Made by a program: the position numbers and the translations under genes. The notes beneath the pieces were generated by a model. It was not told the origin of the DNA. It did no database searches and was given only the letters and a program-made list of their open reading frames with translations. DNA of 51,770 nt. It comes from Actinomycetes bacterium (GTDB lineage: Bacteria > Actinomycetota > Actinomycetes > S36-B12 > UBA5976). Below, in pieces: positions 1 to 9,511 of this stretch (position 1 is the stretch's first letter; each line of letters starts with the position of its first letter). The DNA lies in assembly GCA_021824095.1 (NCBI GenBank), contig JAKALQ010000006.1:1-51770 (forward strand). Reading direction: 5' to 3'.

Positions 1-97
1 CGAGCTTCGTCATCTCGGCCAGATTGGCACCCTTGCCACCAAGGAGGTCGCTCATCGTGCGATCGCCCTCAGTGAAGTCGTAGACGTACTTCTCCAT
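1..97 (-). CDS. ppdK: Pyruvate, phosphate dikinase, N-terminal fragment
   Basis: Only the first 32 codons lie in the window; the rest runs off the left edge. The start is the ATG at 97..95. The peptide begins MEKYVYDFTEG and continues to DLLGGKGANLAEMTKL, which matches the conserved N-terminus of bacterial pyruvate phosphate dikinase, where the GGKGANLAEM segment opens the ATP-grasp nucleotide-binding domain. The enzyme interconverts pyruvate, ATP and phosphate with phosphoenolpyruvate, AMP and pyrophosphate in the cytosol. PEP synthase also shares a GGK-N element, but the YVYDF-EG opening is typical of PpdK. There is no clear Shine-Dalgarno sequence before the ATG. Confidence 0.85.
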   Translation of the reverse strand, partial: MEKYVYDFTEGDRTMSDLLGGKGANLAEMTKL

Positions 98-609
98 GCG
101 TCATCCATTCGAAGATTCGAGGAACCCGTGCAATCTAGTCCTCGCGGCCACGGGAGCCCATGGTGCGGGAGCAACGTCACAGCCCCTGGCGACAGGTCGG
201 GACGAACGGCCCCATCCCGGCGGCTGACGCACCTCGGGCGCGCGGGAACGTCCGCATGCTGGATTGCCCGGCCGGTCGCCTTGACCGAGGTTTGACACCC
301 CTCTACTTTGAGTCAACGGCGGCGGTGTCGTGCGGGGGTCGACATCGCCGCCGAACCATGTCCGGGGCCGGATCCGGTGCCCGCCAGCCCGCTCCCCGCG
401 TTGGGTGAGCCACGCGTTGCACGTCGTTGCATGGCTCGAGGGCCCAAAACGTTGCCGTCCGCACCCTTCCGCTGGGCGCGTCCGCCGGTACCCTGAGCAC
501 ACAACTGCATACCCGGCGCGCCGTATCGGATCGGCCGCCACCGCCCAACCGGGCGGCATCCCTCTACAACGGATCGTTCGGCACGTTCCTGCCGATGGAA
601 GGAATCACC
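98..609. other. 512-base intergenic region between divergent ppdK and ABC ATPase genes
   Basis: No convincing gene is present; reading frames here lack family signatures. It holds a candidate plus-strand promoter (281-309), a TAGATT hexamer for the minus strand at 137..132 upstream of ppdK, and a short GC hairpin at 541-556 (CCGCCC, loop AACC, GGGCGG) in the putative leader of the ABC gene. The ABC frame is open back to 427, but the Shine-Dalgarno GAAGGA and the family alignment place the start at 610. Confidence 0.6.
281..309 (+). promoter_or_regulatory. Candidate sigma-70-type promoter upstream of the ABC ATPase gene
   Basis: TTGACC at 281-286 and TACTTT at 304-309 are separated by 17 bases, the best -35/-10 pair in the gap. 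A second TTGACA (292-297) and GTCAA (312-316) form a small inverted repeat across the -10, which could be an operator. If used, the transcript would carry a leader of almost 300 nt. Confidence 0.45.
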
Positions 610-1701
<1,092 letters not shown>

Positions 1702-1728
1702 CGCACGACCACGAGGAGGTCGGGGACG

Positions 1729-3036
1729 ATGGCGCTCGCTGTCCGGGCGACGGCTGTCGACCCCGACCTCCTCATGCTTCCCTGGTCGACGCCCCTCGAG
1801 GAGTGGCCGGCCGAACTCATCATCGCGCTGCCCCGCGGCATCTCGCGGCACACGGTGCGCTTCGTGCGCCTCGGTGGCGTCGTCCATGCCGTGAAGGAGA
1901 TCGAGGAGTCGTTCGCGCAGCGCGAGTACGACCTGCTCAACGACCTCGCCTCGCTCAACGTCCCGTCGGTGCGCGCCAAGGCCGTGGTGTCCGGACGTGA
2001 GGACGCCGAGGGCGAGCCCCTGCCCGCGTGCCTCATCACCGAGCATCTGCAGTTCTCGCTGCCCTACCGCGCCGTCTTCGCCTCGACGCCACGCACCGAC
2101 ACCGCCATCCGCCTGCTCGACGCGCTCACGCTCCTCATCGTCCGGCTGCACCTGCTGGGCTTCGCCTGGAATGACTGCTCGCTGTCGAACACCCTCTTCC
2201 GACGGGACGCAGGCGAGTTCGCGGCCTACCTTGTCGACGCCGAGACCGGCGAGATGTACGCGTCCCTGTCCGACGGGCAACGGCAGTACGACATCGAGAC
2301 GGCGTCACTCAACTGCATCGGCGAGCTCATGGACCTGCAGGCCGGCGGGCGCCTGCCGGAGGCGGTGGACCCCATCTCGGCGGGCCAGTCGCTCGTCGCG
2401 CGATACCACCGCCTGTGGGCGGTGCTCACCGAGCCCATCACCATCCACCTGCAGGACCGCAAGGCGCTGAACAAGCACATCCAGAGCCTCAACCGGCTGG
2501 GCTTCGACGTTGGCGAGATCCGCCTCGAGGCGACCGAGGACGGCATGGCACGCGTCCACCTCACGCCGAAGGTGGTCGACCAGGGGCACCATGCCCGGCG
2601 CTTGCTGCGCCTCACCGGCCTCGACGTCGAGGAGCACCAGGCGCAGCGGCTGCTGAACGACCTCGACGCGTTCCACGCCGAGCTGGGGGCGGATGAGTCG
2701 GAGGAGATCGTCGCGCACCGCTGGATCTCCGAGATCTTCGAGCCCATCGTCATGGCCGTACCGCACGCCCTACGACGAAAGTTGGAGCCGGCGCAGATCT
2801 TCCATGAGGTGCTCGAGAACCGCTGGTACATGAGCGAGCAGGCCGGTCATGACGTCGGCGTCGAGGCGGCGACGCACGCCTACATCGCCCACGTGCTGGC
2901 GCGGAAGCCCGACGAGATGGCGGTGCTCGGCACCCCGGCCGGCCTCGAGGACACGGCGGAGATCCCGATCGTCGATCACGACCTGGACGGCGTCCCCTTC
3001 GACGCCGACGACGACCGCGACGACGCCAACCCCTGA
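1729..3036 (+). CDS. DUF4032 protein with kinase-like N-terminal domain
   Basis: 435 aa, probably co-transcribed with the ABC ATPase (27-base gap, Shine-Dalgarno GAGGAGG). The family is widespread in actinobacteria and uncharacterised. The N-terminal 180 residues show the order of a protein-kinase/LPS-kinase fold: Lys56 in VHAVKEI, Glu66 in AQREYDLL, a catalytic-loop-like NDCSLSN with Asp149 and Asn154, and Asp170 in LVDAE at the DFG position. All key residues seem present, so an active kinase is plausible; substrate and function are unknown. The C-terminal half is helical and charged and ends in an acidic tail (DDDRDD). There is no signal peptide or membrane segment, so it is cytosolic. Confidence 0.8.
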   Translation: MALAVRATAVDPDLLMLPWSTPLEEWPAELIIALPRGISRHTVRFVRLGGVVHAVKEIEESFAQREYDLLNDLASLNVPSVRAKAVVSGREDAEGEPLPACLITEHLQFSLPYRAVFASTPRTDTAIRLLDALTLLIVRLHLLGFAWNDCSLSNTLFRRDAGEFAAYLVDAETGEMYASLSDGQRQYDIETASLNCIGELMDLQAGGRLPEAVDPISAGQSLVARYHRLWAVLTEPITIHLQDRKALNKHIQSLNRLGFDVGEIRLEATEDGMARVHLTPKVVDQGHHARRLLRLTGLDVEEHQAQRLLNDLDAFHAELGADESEEIVAHRWISEIFEPIVMAVPHALRRKLEPAQIFHEVLENRWYMSEQAGHDVGVEAATHAYIAHVLARKPDEMAVLGTPAGLEDTAEIPIVDHDLDGVPFDADDDRDDANP

Positions 3037-3055
3037 CACGCGCCCAACCACCTCG

Positions 3056-3116
3056 CGCTAGGACTCAGAAATGGTTGAATTTTGGGTGATTTGTCCACCC
3101 GTTTTGAGTCCTAGCG
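3056..3116. terminator. Inverted repeat between convergent genes, likely bidirectional terminator
   Basis: CGCTAGGACTCA (3056-3067) is perfectly complementary to TGAGTCCTAGCG (3105-3116). The 37-base centre is AT-rich for this genome and contains a nested GGGTG/CACCC hairpin. It sits between the stops of DUF4032 (+) and the glycosyltransferase (-). There is no U tract. A long central loop is unusual for a terminator, so an operator or mobile palindrome is also possible. Confidence 0.5.
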
Positions 3117-3129
3117 TGGAATGTGGGGG

Positions 3130-4170
3130 TCAGCGGGAGCCGGTGAGGTCGCCGTCACGGAGGTCGCGGGGGGACGTGAGGAAGCCCCAGCCCCAGGCCA
3201 GGTGCATGGTGACGAGCACCGCCGGCACCCGGGGCAGGACGTCGGCCCCCGCACCGCGCGCCACCAGTGGCGACACCGCGAGCACGCCGAGCAGGTATGC
3301 GGCAGGCAGGACGAGCCCCCACGGCGCCATGCCGACGAGCGGACCCACGATCGCCTGCGCCAGCCCCAGCAGCACCGCCACCGTGACGAGCGGCGGCGCG
3401 AAGTAGCGCAGTGCCGCAGGCGTGCGCGCCGTCTCGGGGTGCCGGCGCATGACCTCCCGCCGCCAGCGCCCGTAGTGCAGGTACTGCCGGCCCAGTGACC
3501 GCACCGACGAGCGCGGCCGGTACGTCACGTGCATACGCGGCGTGAACCAGATGAGCCCGCCACGCGTGCGGATGCGGTGGTTCATCTCCCAGTCCTGCGC
3601 CCGCACGAAGCTCTCGTCGTAGCCGCCGACGGCCTCCAGCGTCGCGCGCCGGAAGGCCCCCAGGTAGACGGTGGCAGCCGGGCCCTCGTCACCCCCGACA
3701 TGGAAGGACGCCGCCCCGACCCCGAACACGGACGTCATGGCCGCCGCCACGGCCCGCTCGAACGGGGTGATGCCGTCGGCTCCCATGATGCCGCCCACGT
3801 TGTCGGCGCCCGTGCGCTCGAGCGTCTCGACCGCCACCCGCACGTAGTCGGCGGGAATCTCGGCATGCGCGTCGACCCGCACGATCACCGGGTGGTGCGA
3901 CGCCCCGATGGCGGCATTGAGCCCCGACGGGGTGCGCCCGGTGGGGTTGTCGACGCAGATGACGCGCGGGTCCTCGGCGGCCAGCCGGTGGGCGATCTCG
4001 GTGGTGCCGTCGGTGGACGGCCCGAGCGCGAGCACGATCTCGAGCGGCCCCGGGTGATCCTGCGCCAGCAGGTGGCGCACGGACGTCTCGAGGTACCCGG
4101 CCTCCTGCAGGACGGGCACGATGATGGAGACCCCCGTGGCGCGGGTGTCGGGTCGGGCGTCGTCGTGCAT
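3130..4170 (-). CDS. Family 2 glycosyltransferase, membrane-anchored (ExoA-like)
   Basis: 346 aa. Residues 14-220 form a GT-A domain: SIIVPVLQEAGYLE start, donor-site Asp54 region (GPSTDGT), DAH at 100-102 in place of the DXD metal motif, and the acceptor-side QDWEMNHRI around 192-200 (ED-like). The C-terminal 90 residues hold two or three hydrophobic helices, so the enzyme sits at the cytoplasmic membrane. ExoA-type members build exopolysaccharide or cell-wall glycans from nucleotide sugars; the sugar is not predictable. The start at ATG 4170 has TAGGTT exactly 6 nt upstream and no Shine-Dalgarno, so translation is probably leaderless. Divergent from the LCP gene. Confidence 0.82.
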   Translation of the reverse strand: MHDDARPDTRATGVSIIVPVLQEAGYLETSVRHLLAQDHPGPLEIVLALGPSTDGTTEIAHRLAAEDPRVICVDNPTGRTPSGLNAAIGASHHPVIVRVDAHAEIPADYVRVAVETLERTGADNVGGIMGADGITPFERAVAAAMTSVFGVGAASFHVGGDEGPAATVYLGAFRRATLEAVGGYDESFVRAQDWEMNHRIRTRGGLIWFTPRMHVTYRPRSSVRSLGRQYLHYGRWRREVMRRHPETARTPAALRYFAPPLVTVAVLLGLAQAIVGPLVGMAPWGLVLPAAYLLGVLAVSPLVARGAGADVLPRVPAVLVTMHLAWGWGFLTSPRDLRDGDLTGSR

Positions 4171-4176
4171 GATCCA

Positions 4177-4182
4177 AACCTA
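4177..4182 (-). promoter_or_regulatory. Leaderless -10 element of the GT2 glycosyltransferase gene
   Basis: Minus-strand TAGGTT with a 6-nt spacer to the ATG at 4170. It matches the TANNNT-N6-start pattern seen at 17 genes in the window. Confidence 0.6.
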
Positions 4183-4223
4183 CGGCGACACCGCACCGGG
4201 ACGGCACGCGCCGAGCCTCCGGC

Positions 4224-4229
4224 TACCCT
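4224..4229 (+). promoter_or_regulatory. Candidate -10 element of the LCP gene
   Basis: TACCCT 18 nt before the GTG start, leaving a short leader that carries the Shine-Dalgarno GGGAGGA (4237-4243). It lies back to back with the GT2 promoter. Confidence 0.5.
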
Positions 4230-4247
4230 TGCCCCCGGGAGGATTCC

Positions 4248-5693
4248 GTGTCACTTCACCCCCTGCGCCGCATCGCCTCAGTGCTGTCGGTGGTCATCGT
4301 GCTTGGCAGTCTCGCGGGCTGGGGCCTGTCGAACCGCTACGTGAGCGACAAGAAGACGGTCAACGTGTTCGGCTCACTCGACCAGGCCTCGCGCCCGCAG
4401 GCGGTCGACACCGCCGGCATGACGATCCTCGCCGTGGCCGTTGACGACCGCTCGGGCCTCACCCGCAAGGAGCAGGATGCCCTGCACGTCGGCCACGGCA
4501 ACTACGGCGCCGCCCGCACCGACACCATCATCGTCATCCGCTTCGCCCCCGGCGGCGGCGGCGCCACCGCGGTGAGCCTCCCCCGCGACACCTGGGTCGA
4601 CATCCCCGCGTACACCGACACCCAGGGCAAGGCCCACGCGGCCACGCAGGACCGCATCAACACGCTGCTCGAGCGCGGCGGCCCGCAGCTGCTCACCCGC
4701 GTCGTCGAGCAGCTCACGGGCATGCGCATCGACCACTACATCTCGCTCAACTTCGCCGGCTTCCTCAACATGGTGAATGCCGTGGGCGGCGTGCCCATGT
4801 GCATCCCCAAGCCGATGCAGGACTCCTACTCCGGCCTCAACCTCCAGGCAGGGCAGCAGACGCTCACGGGCAAGCAGGCGCTCGCCTACGTGCGGGCCCG
4901 GCACATTGACTCCGACTTCGGCCGCATGCAGCGCCAGCAGCGCTTCCTGTCCGCTATGGCCCAGCGCGTGGCCAGCGCCGGCACCCTGCTGAACCCCTTG
5001 AAGCTCAACAGCTTCATCGACGCGGCCATGAAGTCGATCACCACGGACGAGACCCTCGGGCGTGACGCCATCATGAACCTGGCGCAGCGCTTCCGCGGCC
5101 TCAGCCTGAAGAAGATCCGCTTCCTCACCGTGCCCATCAGCAACGGCAATGCGAACATCAACGGCAACTCCGTGGTGCTCTGGGACCAGGCCCAGGCCAA
5201 GACGCTGTTCACCGACCTCGCCGCGGACAAGCCGGTGGTGCTGCCCGCCGCCACTGCCCCAGCCGCCACGCCCACTGCGGCCGCGGGCCTGCCCACGGTG
5301 GCGCCCGGCCTCATCCGCCTCACCGTGCTCAACGCGACAAGCATCACGGGCCTCGCCCGCAAGGCCTCCGACAGCCTGGCGAAGGTGGGCTTCGGCTTCG
5401 CCGCCCAGCCCGGCAACGCGCCCACGTCGGGTGCTGCCACGACGGTCATCGAGTACCCCAAGGCGCAGGCGGAGGCGGCCCGCACAGTGGCGGCGTCCAT
5501 CCCCTTCGCCACGCTGCAGGAGACGGCCGATGCCACCGGCATCACGCTGCTCGTCGGCAAGGACTGGACGGCCGCGAAGCGAGTGAAGCTCGGCACCGCG
5601 AGCACGGGCACCACGTCCGGCAGCACGTCGACGACGGCAGTGGTGCAGACGATCACGGCGCCGCGCACCGCCGCCGACAGCATCTGCAAGTAG
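4248..5693 (+). CDS. LytR-CpsA-Psr (LCP) family cell-wall glycopolymer ligase with LytR_C domain
   Basis: 481 aa. A single N-terminal membrane anchor (about residues 9-26) exposes the LCP domain outside the cell, where the family moves undecaprenyl-linked glycans onto peptidoglycan. Conserved LCP residues are visible: RTDT at 90-93, SLPRDTWVDIP at 110-120 with Arg113 and Asp114, DRIN around 135-138, and the second arginine cluster YVRARHIDSDFGRMQRQQRF at 214-233. A C-terminal LytR_C domain spans about 353-446, preceded by an Ala/Pro/Thr linker. The GTG start at 4248 is supported by GGGAGGA 5 nt upstream. UDP-glucose dehydrogenase follows after 7 bases, tying the gene to envelope polysaccharide. 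Confidence 0.9.
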   Translation: MSLHPLRRIASVLSVVIVLGSLAGWGLSNRYVSDKKTVNVFGSLDQASRPQAVDTAGMTILAVAVDDRSGLTRKEQDALHVGHGNYGAARTDTIIVIRFAPGGGGATAVSLPRDTWVDIPAYTDTQGKAHAATQDRINTLLERGGPQLLTRVVEQLTGMRIDHYISLNFAGFLNMVNAVGGVPMCIPKPMQDSYSGLNLQAGQQTLTGKQALAYVRARHIDSDFGRMQRQQRFLSAMAQRVASAGTLLNPLKLNSFIDAAMKSITTDETLGRDAIMNLAQRFRGLSLKKIRFLTVPISNGNANINGNSVVLWDQAQAKTLFTDLAADKPVVLPAATAPAATPTAAAGLPTVAPGLIRLTVLNATSITGLARKASDSLAKVGFGFAAQPGNAPTSGAATTVIEYPKAQAEAARTVAASIPFATLQETADATGITLLVGKDWTAAKRVKLGTASTGTTSGSTSTTAVVQTITAPRTAADSICK

Positions 5694-5700
5694 GGGGACC

Positions 5701-6867
5701 ATGAAGATCGCGGTTGTCGGCCTTGGCTACGTGGGCCTGTCCAATGCGGCATTGCTCGCACAGCACAGTGACGTGGTCGCTGTCGATGTCGTGCAGGCAC
5801 GCGTCGACCTGATCAACGCGCGGCGCATGCCCTTCCACGACGCCGGGCTCGAGGAGTTCCTCCGCACCCGCGAACTGCGCCTGCAGGCCACCACGGACGC
5901 GGCCGCCGCCTACGCCGACGCCGACTTCGTCGTCATCGCCACCCCCACGGACTATGACCCGGACACCGCGGCCTTCGACACCGCGAGCGTCGAAGGGGTC
6001 ATCGATGCCGTGGCCACCGCATCAGCAACCGCCGTGCCGGTGGTGAAGTCCACGGTGCCGGTCGGCTTCGCCGCACAGATGTCAGCGCGCATCGGACGCC
6101 AGGTGGTGTTCAGCCCCGAGTTCCTGCGCGAGGGCATGGCCCTGCACGACGTCATGCACCCCACGCGCATCATCGTCGGCGATGACACCGAGGCCGCTCG
6201 CACCTTCGGCACCCTGCTCGCCGAGGGGTCCGCGATCCCCGATGCCCCCATCCTCGCCATGACCGCCACCGAGGCCGAGGCGGTGAAGCTGTTCGCCAAC
6301 ACCTACCTCGCCATGCGCGTGGCCTACTTCAACGAACTCGACACCTTCGCCGCCCGTCACGGCCTCGCCACGCAGCCGCTCATCGAGGGCGTGAGCCTCG
6401 ACCCCCGCATCGGCAGCGGCTACAACAACCCCTCGTTCGGCTACGGCGGCTACTGCCTGCCGAAGGACACCAAGCAGCTGCTGTCGAACTTCCAGGACGT
6501 GCCGCAGCGCCTCATCGAGGCCATCGTCGACTCCAACACGACACGCATGGACTTCATCGCAGACCAGGTGACGGCACGCGGGCCGCGCGTGGTGGGCATC
6601 CACCGCTTGGCCATGAAGGCGGGATCGGACAACTTCCGCGCCTCGAGCATCCTCGGCGTCATCGACCGACTGCGGCAGCGGGGCCTCGAGGTCATCATCT
6701 ACGAGCCGACGATCACCGCGCCGGAGTTCCAGGGCATGCGCATCGAGCGCGACCTCGTCGCCTTCAAGCAGCGGTCAGACGTTATCCTCGCGAACCGTCG
6801 CAGCGAGGAGCTCGACGACGTGGTCGACAAGCTCTACACGCGCGACATCTACCGCGCCGACAGCTGA
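5701..6867 (+). CDS. ugd: UDP-glucose 6-dehydrogenase
   Basis: 388 aa, the length of short bacterial Ugd enzymes. It oxidises UDP-glucose to UDP-glucuronate with two NAD+, a precursor for acidic polysaccharides. Visible features are the Rossmann motif GLGYVG at 7-12, STVPVG at 117-122, FSPEFLREG at 137-145, KLFANTYLAMRVAYFNELD at 196-214 with Lys196 and Asn200, and the catalytic GGYCLPKDTKQL with Cys252. Shine-Dalgarno AGGGGGA precedes the ATG. A homologous family makes UDP-ManNAc acid, but length and motifs favour Ugd. It probably shares an operon with the LCP gene; its stop faces the CoA-binding gene without an obvious hairpin between them. Confidence 0.9.
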   Translation: MKIAVVGLGYVGLSNAALLAQHSDVVAVDVVQARVDLINARRMPFHDAGLEEFLRTRELRLQATTDAAAAYADADFVVIATPTDYDPDTAAFDTASVEGVIDAVATASATAVPVVKSTVPVGFAAQMSARIGRQVVFSPEFLREGMALHDVMHPTRIIVGDDTEAARTFGTLLAEGSAIPDAPILAMTATEAEAVKLFANTYLAMRVAYFNELDTFAARHGLATQPLIEGVSLDPRIGSGYNNPSFGYGGYCLPKDTKQLLSNFQDVPQRLIEAIVDSNTTRMDFIADQVTARGPRVVGIHRLAMKAGSDNFRASSILGVIDRLRQRGLEVIIYEPTITAPEFQGMRIERDLVAFKQRSDVILANRRSEELDDVVDKLYTRDIYRADS

Positions 6868-6895
6868 CGGCAGGCACCACCGCCAGAGGCTCAGC

Positions 6896-7318
6896 TCACG
6901 GCAGGCGCGGGAACTCGATCGCCGGGCAGCGGTTCATCACCACGGTGAGGCCCGCAGCACGGGCGCGCTGTGCAGCCGCCTCGTCGATGACATCGAGCTG
7001 CATCCACACGGCATCCGCGCCGATGGCAATGGCCTCATCGACGATGGCACCGACGCGGTTGCTGTTGACGAAGCAGTCGACGACGTCGATGTGCCCAACG
7101 GCCGCCGCCGCCTCGGTGAGCGTGGTGTAGCCCTGCTCGCCGTGCACGGTCTCTGCCCGCGGGTACACGGGCACGATGCGCTTGCCGAAGCGCTGCTGCA
7201 GCGTGTGGGCCACGCCGTACGCCGGCCGCTCGGGGTTGGCACCGAGCCCCACGACGGCCCAGACCGTCGTCTCGGCCTTGAGCCGCGCAATGTCGGCCGG
7301 ATCTGCGAACTCGCTCAT
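6896..7318 (-). CDS. CoA-binding domain protein (YccU type)
   Basis: 140 aa single-domain Rossmann-like protein. [15 protein letters not shown] loop follows the first strand (about residues 24-37), and [21 protein letters not shown] matches the CoA-binding helix region seen in succinyl-CoA synthetase alpha-like domains. The biochemical role is unknown. It overlaps the purE stop by 4 bases (ATGA), so it is translated with purE and purK. The link between purine synthesis and this domain is not explained by sequence; operon membership may be for convenience only. Confidence 0.8.
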   Translation of the reverse strand: MSEFADPADIARLKAETTVWAVVGLGANPERPAYGVAHTLQQRFGKRIVPVYPRAETVHGEQGYTTLTEAAAAVGHIDVVDCFVNSNRVGAIVDEAIAIGADAVWMQLDVIDEAAAQRARAAGLTVVMNRCPAIEFPRLP

Positions 7319-7839
7319 GCGGTGAACCCCGCCCTTCCCGGGCGACGGCGCACGGCCTCGCCCTTCGCCCGCGCCTGGTCGGCCAGGCGCTCCTGGTAGC
7401 CGCGCATCGCCGCGCGGAGGCCCGCACCGGCGTCGTCGTCCGCCGCGGCGAGGATGCGCACGGCGAGCAACCCGGCGTTCTTCGCGTTGCCGATGGCCAC
7501 TGTGGCCACGGGCACGCCGCCGGGCATCTGCACGATCGACAGCAGGGAGTCCATGCCCTCGAGGTGCGCCAATGGGACCGGCACCCCGATGACGGGCAGC
7601 ACGGTGACGGACGCGAGCATGCCGGGCAGGTGGGCCGCGCCGCCGGCGCCGGCGATGATGACGCGCAGGCCGCGCTCCTCCGCCGCGCGCCCGTACTCGA
7701 GCATCTCGTGCGGCATGCGGTGCGCGGAGACGACGTCGGCCTCATAGGGCACGCCGAACTCCTCAAGCACCTCCGCCGCGGCCTGCATGACCGGCCAGTC
7801 GGAATCGCTGCCCATGACGATGCCCACGCGTGCGTCCAT
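7315..7839 (-). CDS. purE: N5-carboxyaminoimidazole ribonucleotide mutase
   Basis: 174 aa class I PurE. It converts N5-CAIR to CAIR in purine synthesis, acting after PurK. Active-site signatures are present: [10 protein letters not shown] near the N-terminus, SAHRMP with the catalytic His, and [11 protein letters not shown]. The frame is open further upstream, but [15 protein letters not shown] starts at 7839, only 2 bases after the purK stop, and the upstream peptide is a shadow of purK. It overlaps the CoA-binding gene by 4 bases. Confidence 0.93.
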   Translation of the reverse strand: MDARVGIVMGSDSDWPVMQAAAEVLEEFGVPYEADVVSAHRMPHEMLEYGRAAEERGLRVIIAGAGGAAHLPGMLASVTVLPVIGVPVPLAHLEGMDSLLSIVQMPGGVPVATVAIGNAKNAGLLAVRILAAADDDAGAGLRAAMRGYQERLADQARAKGEAVRRRPGRAGFTA

Positions 7840-7841
7840 GC

Positions 7842-9008
7842 TCACTCCTCGATCGTGCCGGTGAGGTAGGCGGCGGCGTGCCGTGCCCGCCGCAGGGCGT
7901 CGTCGAGGTCGGTGCTCGTGACCGTGACGTGCCCGATCTTGCGGCCCGGACGGACGTCCTTGCCGTACATGTGGATGCGCAGGCCCGGATCCCGGGCCAT
8001 GCAGTGCCGGAACGCGGAGTAGATCTCGTCCGCAGGACCACCGAGGACGTTCACCATGACCGTCCATGGTGCCAGCGCATGCGGCGCTCCAAGCGGCAGG
8101 TCGAGCACCGCGCGCAGGTGGTTCTCGAACTGGCTCGTGCGGGCACCGTCGATCGTCCAGTGCCCGGAGTTGTGCGGCCGCATGGCGAGCTCGTTCACGA
8201 GGATCGCGTTGCCCGTGTCGAACATCTCGACGGCGAGCATGCCGGTGACGTCGAGGGCGTGCGCGATCTCGATGGCCATGCGCTGGGCCTCGACGGCCCG
8301 TTCAGGGGCCAGGTCGGGTGCTGGTGCGATGACCTCGGTGCAGATGCCGTCGGTCTGCACGGTGCGGACGACCGGGTAGGCCACCACCTGGCCGTGGGGT
8401 GAGCGCGCCACCTGCGCCGCGAGCTCCTGCACGAAGGGCACCCGCTCCTCTGCGAGCCACACCGCGTGCGGCCCCAATGCCACCGAGGACAGCACCCGTT
8501 CGAGCTCGTTCTCGGAGGCGATCACCCACACGCCCTTGCCGTCGTAGCCACCACGCGAGGTCTTGAGGATGAACGGCCAACCGACGCTGTCGCCGAAGGC
8601 ACGTCCCTCCTCGACAGTGGCCACGATCGCCCACGCAGGGCAGGGCACGCCGACCTCGCGCAGGCGCTGGCGCATGATCGCCTTGTCCTGCGCGCATGCG
8701 AGTGCCTCCGGGCCGGGGCGCACCGCGACGCCGCGTGCGGCGAGCGCCTCGAGGTGCTGTGGCGGCACGTGTTCATGGTCGAAGGTGACGACGTCGAGGC
8801 CCTCGCTGAACGCAAGCAGCGCATCCGCGTCGTCGTGCCGGCCGATGGCGAGGTCGCGCACCACCTGCGCGGCACTCTCGGCGGGGTCGACGGCCAGCAC
8901 CCGCACGCCGATGCCGAGCCCGATGGACGCCTGGTGCATCATGCGGGCCAACTGGCCGCCGCCGACGATGCCCACACGTGGGTACCCGGTCGCGAGGGGG
9001 CTGGTCAC
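7842..9008 (-). CDS. purK: N5-carboxyaminoimidazole ribonucleotide synthase
   Basis: 388 aa ATP-grasp enzyme that carboxylates AIR with ATP and bicarbonate, feeding PurE. Diagnostic stretches are [13 protein letters not shown] near the N-terminus, [23 protein letters not shown] in the ATP-grasp core, and [14 protein letters not shown]. Two GTG codons compete for the start, at 9014 and 9008. Only the second lies 6 nt after the hexamer TAGGGT, as in the other leaderless genes here, so 9008 is preferred. First gene of the purK-purE-CoA-binding operon, divergent from gtrA. Confidence 0.93.
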   Translation of the reverse strand: MTSPLATGYPRVGIVGGGQLARMMHQASIGLGIGVRVLAVDPAESAAQVVRDLAIGRHDDADALLAFSEGLDVVTFDHEHVPPQHLEALAARGVAVRPGPEALACAQDKAIMRQRLREVGVPCPAWAIVATVEEGRAFGDSVGWPFILKTSRGGYDGKGVWVIASENELERVLSSVALGPHAVWLAEERVPFVQELAAQVARSPHGQVVAYPVVRTVQTDGICTEVIAPAPDLAPERAVEAQRMAIEIAHALDVTGMLAVEMFDTGNAILVNELAMRPHNSGHWTIDGARTSQFENHLRAVLDLPLGAPHALAPWTVMVNVLGGPADEIYSAFRHCMARDPGLRIHMYGKDVRPGRKIGHVTVTSTDLDDALRRARHAAAYLTGTIEE

Positions 9009-9014
9009 GGGCAC

Positions 9015-9020
9015 ACCCTA
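9015..9020 (-). promoter_or_regulatory. Leaderless -10 element of purK
   Basis: Minus-strand TAGGGT, 6 nt before the GTG at 9008. This spacing is what selects 9008 over the GTG at 9014. Confidence 0.6.
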
Positions 9021-9052
9021 GCCGGGCCACCGCCGGCTGGCCGGGGCGCCAC

Positions 9053-9058
9053 TATGCT
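9053..9058 (+). promoter_or_regulatory. Leaderless -10 element of the gtrA-like gene
   Basis: TATGCT with a 6-nt spacer to GTG 9065. It lies 33 bases from the divergent purK hexamer. Confidence 0.6.
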
Positions 9059-9064
9059 CCCCGC

Positions 9065-9508
9065 GTGAATGGCATGCAGCGCCTGCGCCAGGAAGTCGCC
9101 AAGTTCGGCACCGTGGGCATCATCGCCTACATCGTGGACGTCGGCATCTTCAACATCCTGCGTGCCGAGACCATCAGCCCCATCGCGAGCAAGCCGATCA
9201 CCGCGAAGATCATCAGCTCGATCATCGCCACGCTCGTCGCCTACTTCGGCAACCGCTACTGGGCCTTCCGTCATCGGGACGTCGGGGGGCACCGGCAGTC
9301 GCTGTCGCTGTTCTTCCTGTTCAACGTCGTCGGCATGGGCATCGCGGCCGTGTGCCTCGGCTTCTCGCACTACGTCCTCAACCTCACGTCGGCCACCGCG
9401 GACAACATCTCGGCCAACCTCATCGGTACGGGCCTCGCCACGATCTTCCGCTTCTGGGCCTACCGGCGCTACATCTTCACCGACGCCACCCGGCCAGCCA
9501 CGGCCTGA
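9065..9508 (+). CDS. GtrA family membrane protein
   Basis: 147 aa with four predicted membrane helices (about 15-35, 43-63, 80-100 and 112-132). GtrA proteins are thought to flip or handle polyprenyl-linked sugars during glycan decoration. The family pattern KFGTVGIIAYIVDVGIFN is at the start, and the motif AYFGNRYWAF and the C-terminal RFWAYRRYIF are typical. The start is GTG 9065, leaderless; ATG 9074 is an alternative. The gene is alone on its strand, but glycan genes lie a few kb upstream. Its stop is 3 bases from the convergent response regulator stop. Confidence 0.85.
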   Translation: MNGMQRLRQEVAKFGTVGIIAYIVDVGIFNILRAETISPIASKPITAKIISSIIATLVAYFGNRYWAFRHRDVGGHRQSLSLFFLFNVVGMGIAAVCLGFSHYVLNLTSATADNISANLIGTGLATIFRFWAYRRYIFTDATRPATA

Positions 9509-9511
9509 GGC

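Noticed and set aside
427-609. In-frame N-terminal extension of the ABC ATPase
   Set aside because: The extra 61 residues have no homology to the family, and a Shine-Dalgarno sits directly before ATG 610.
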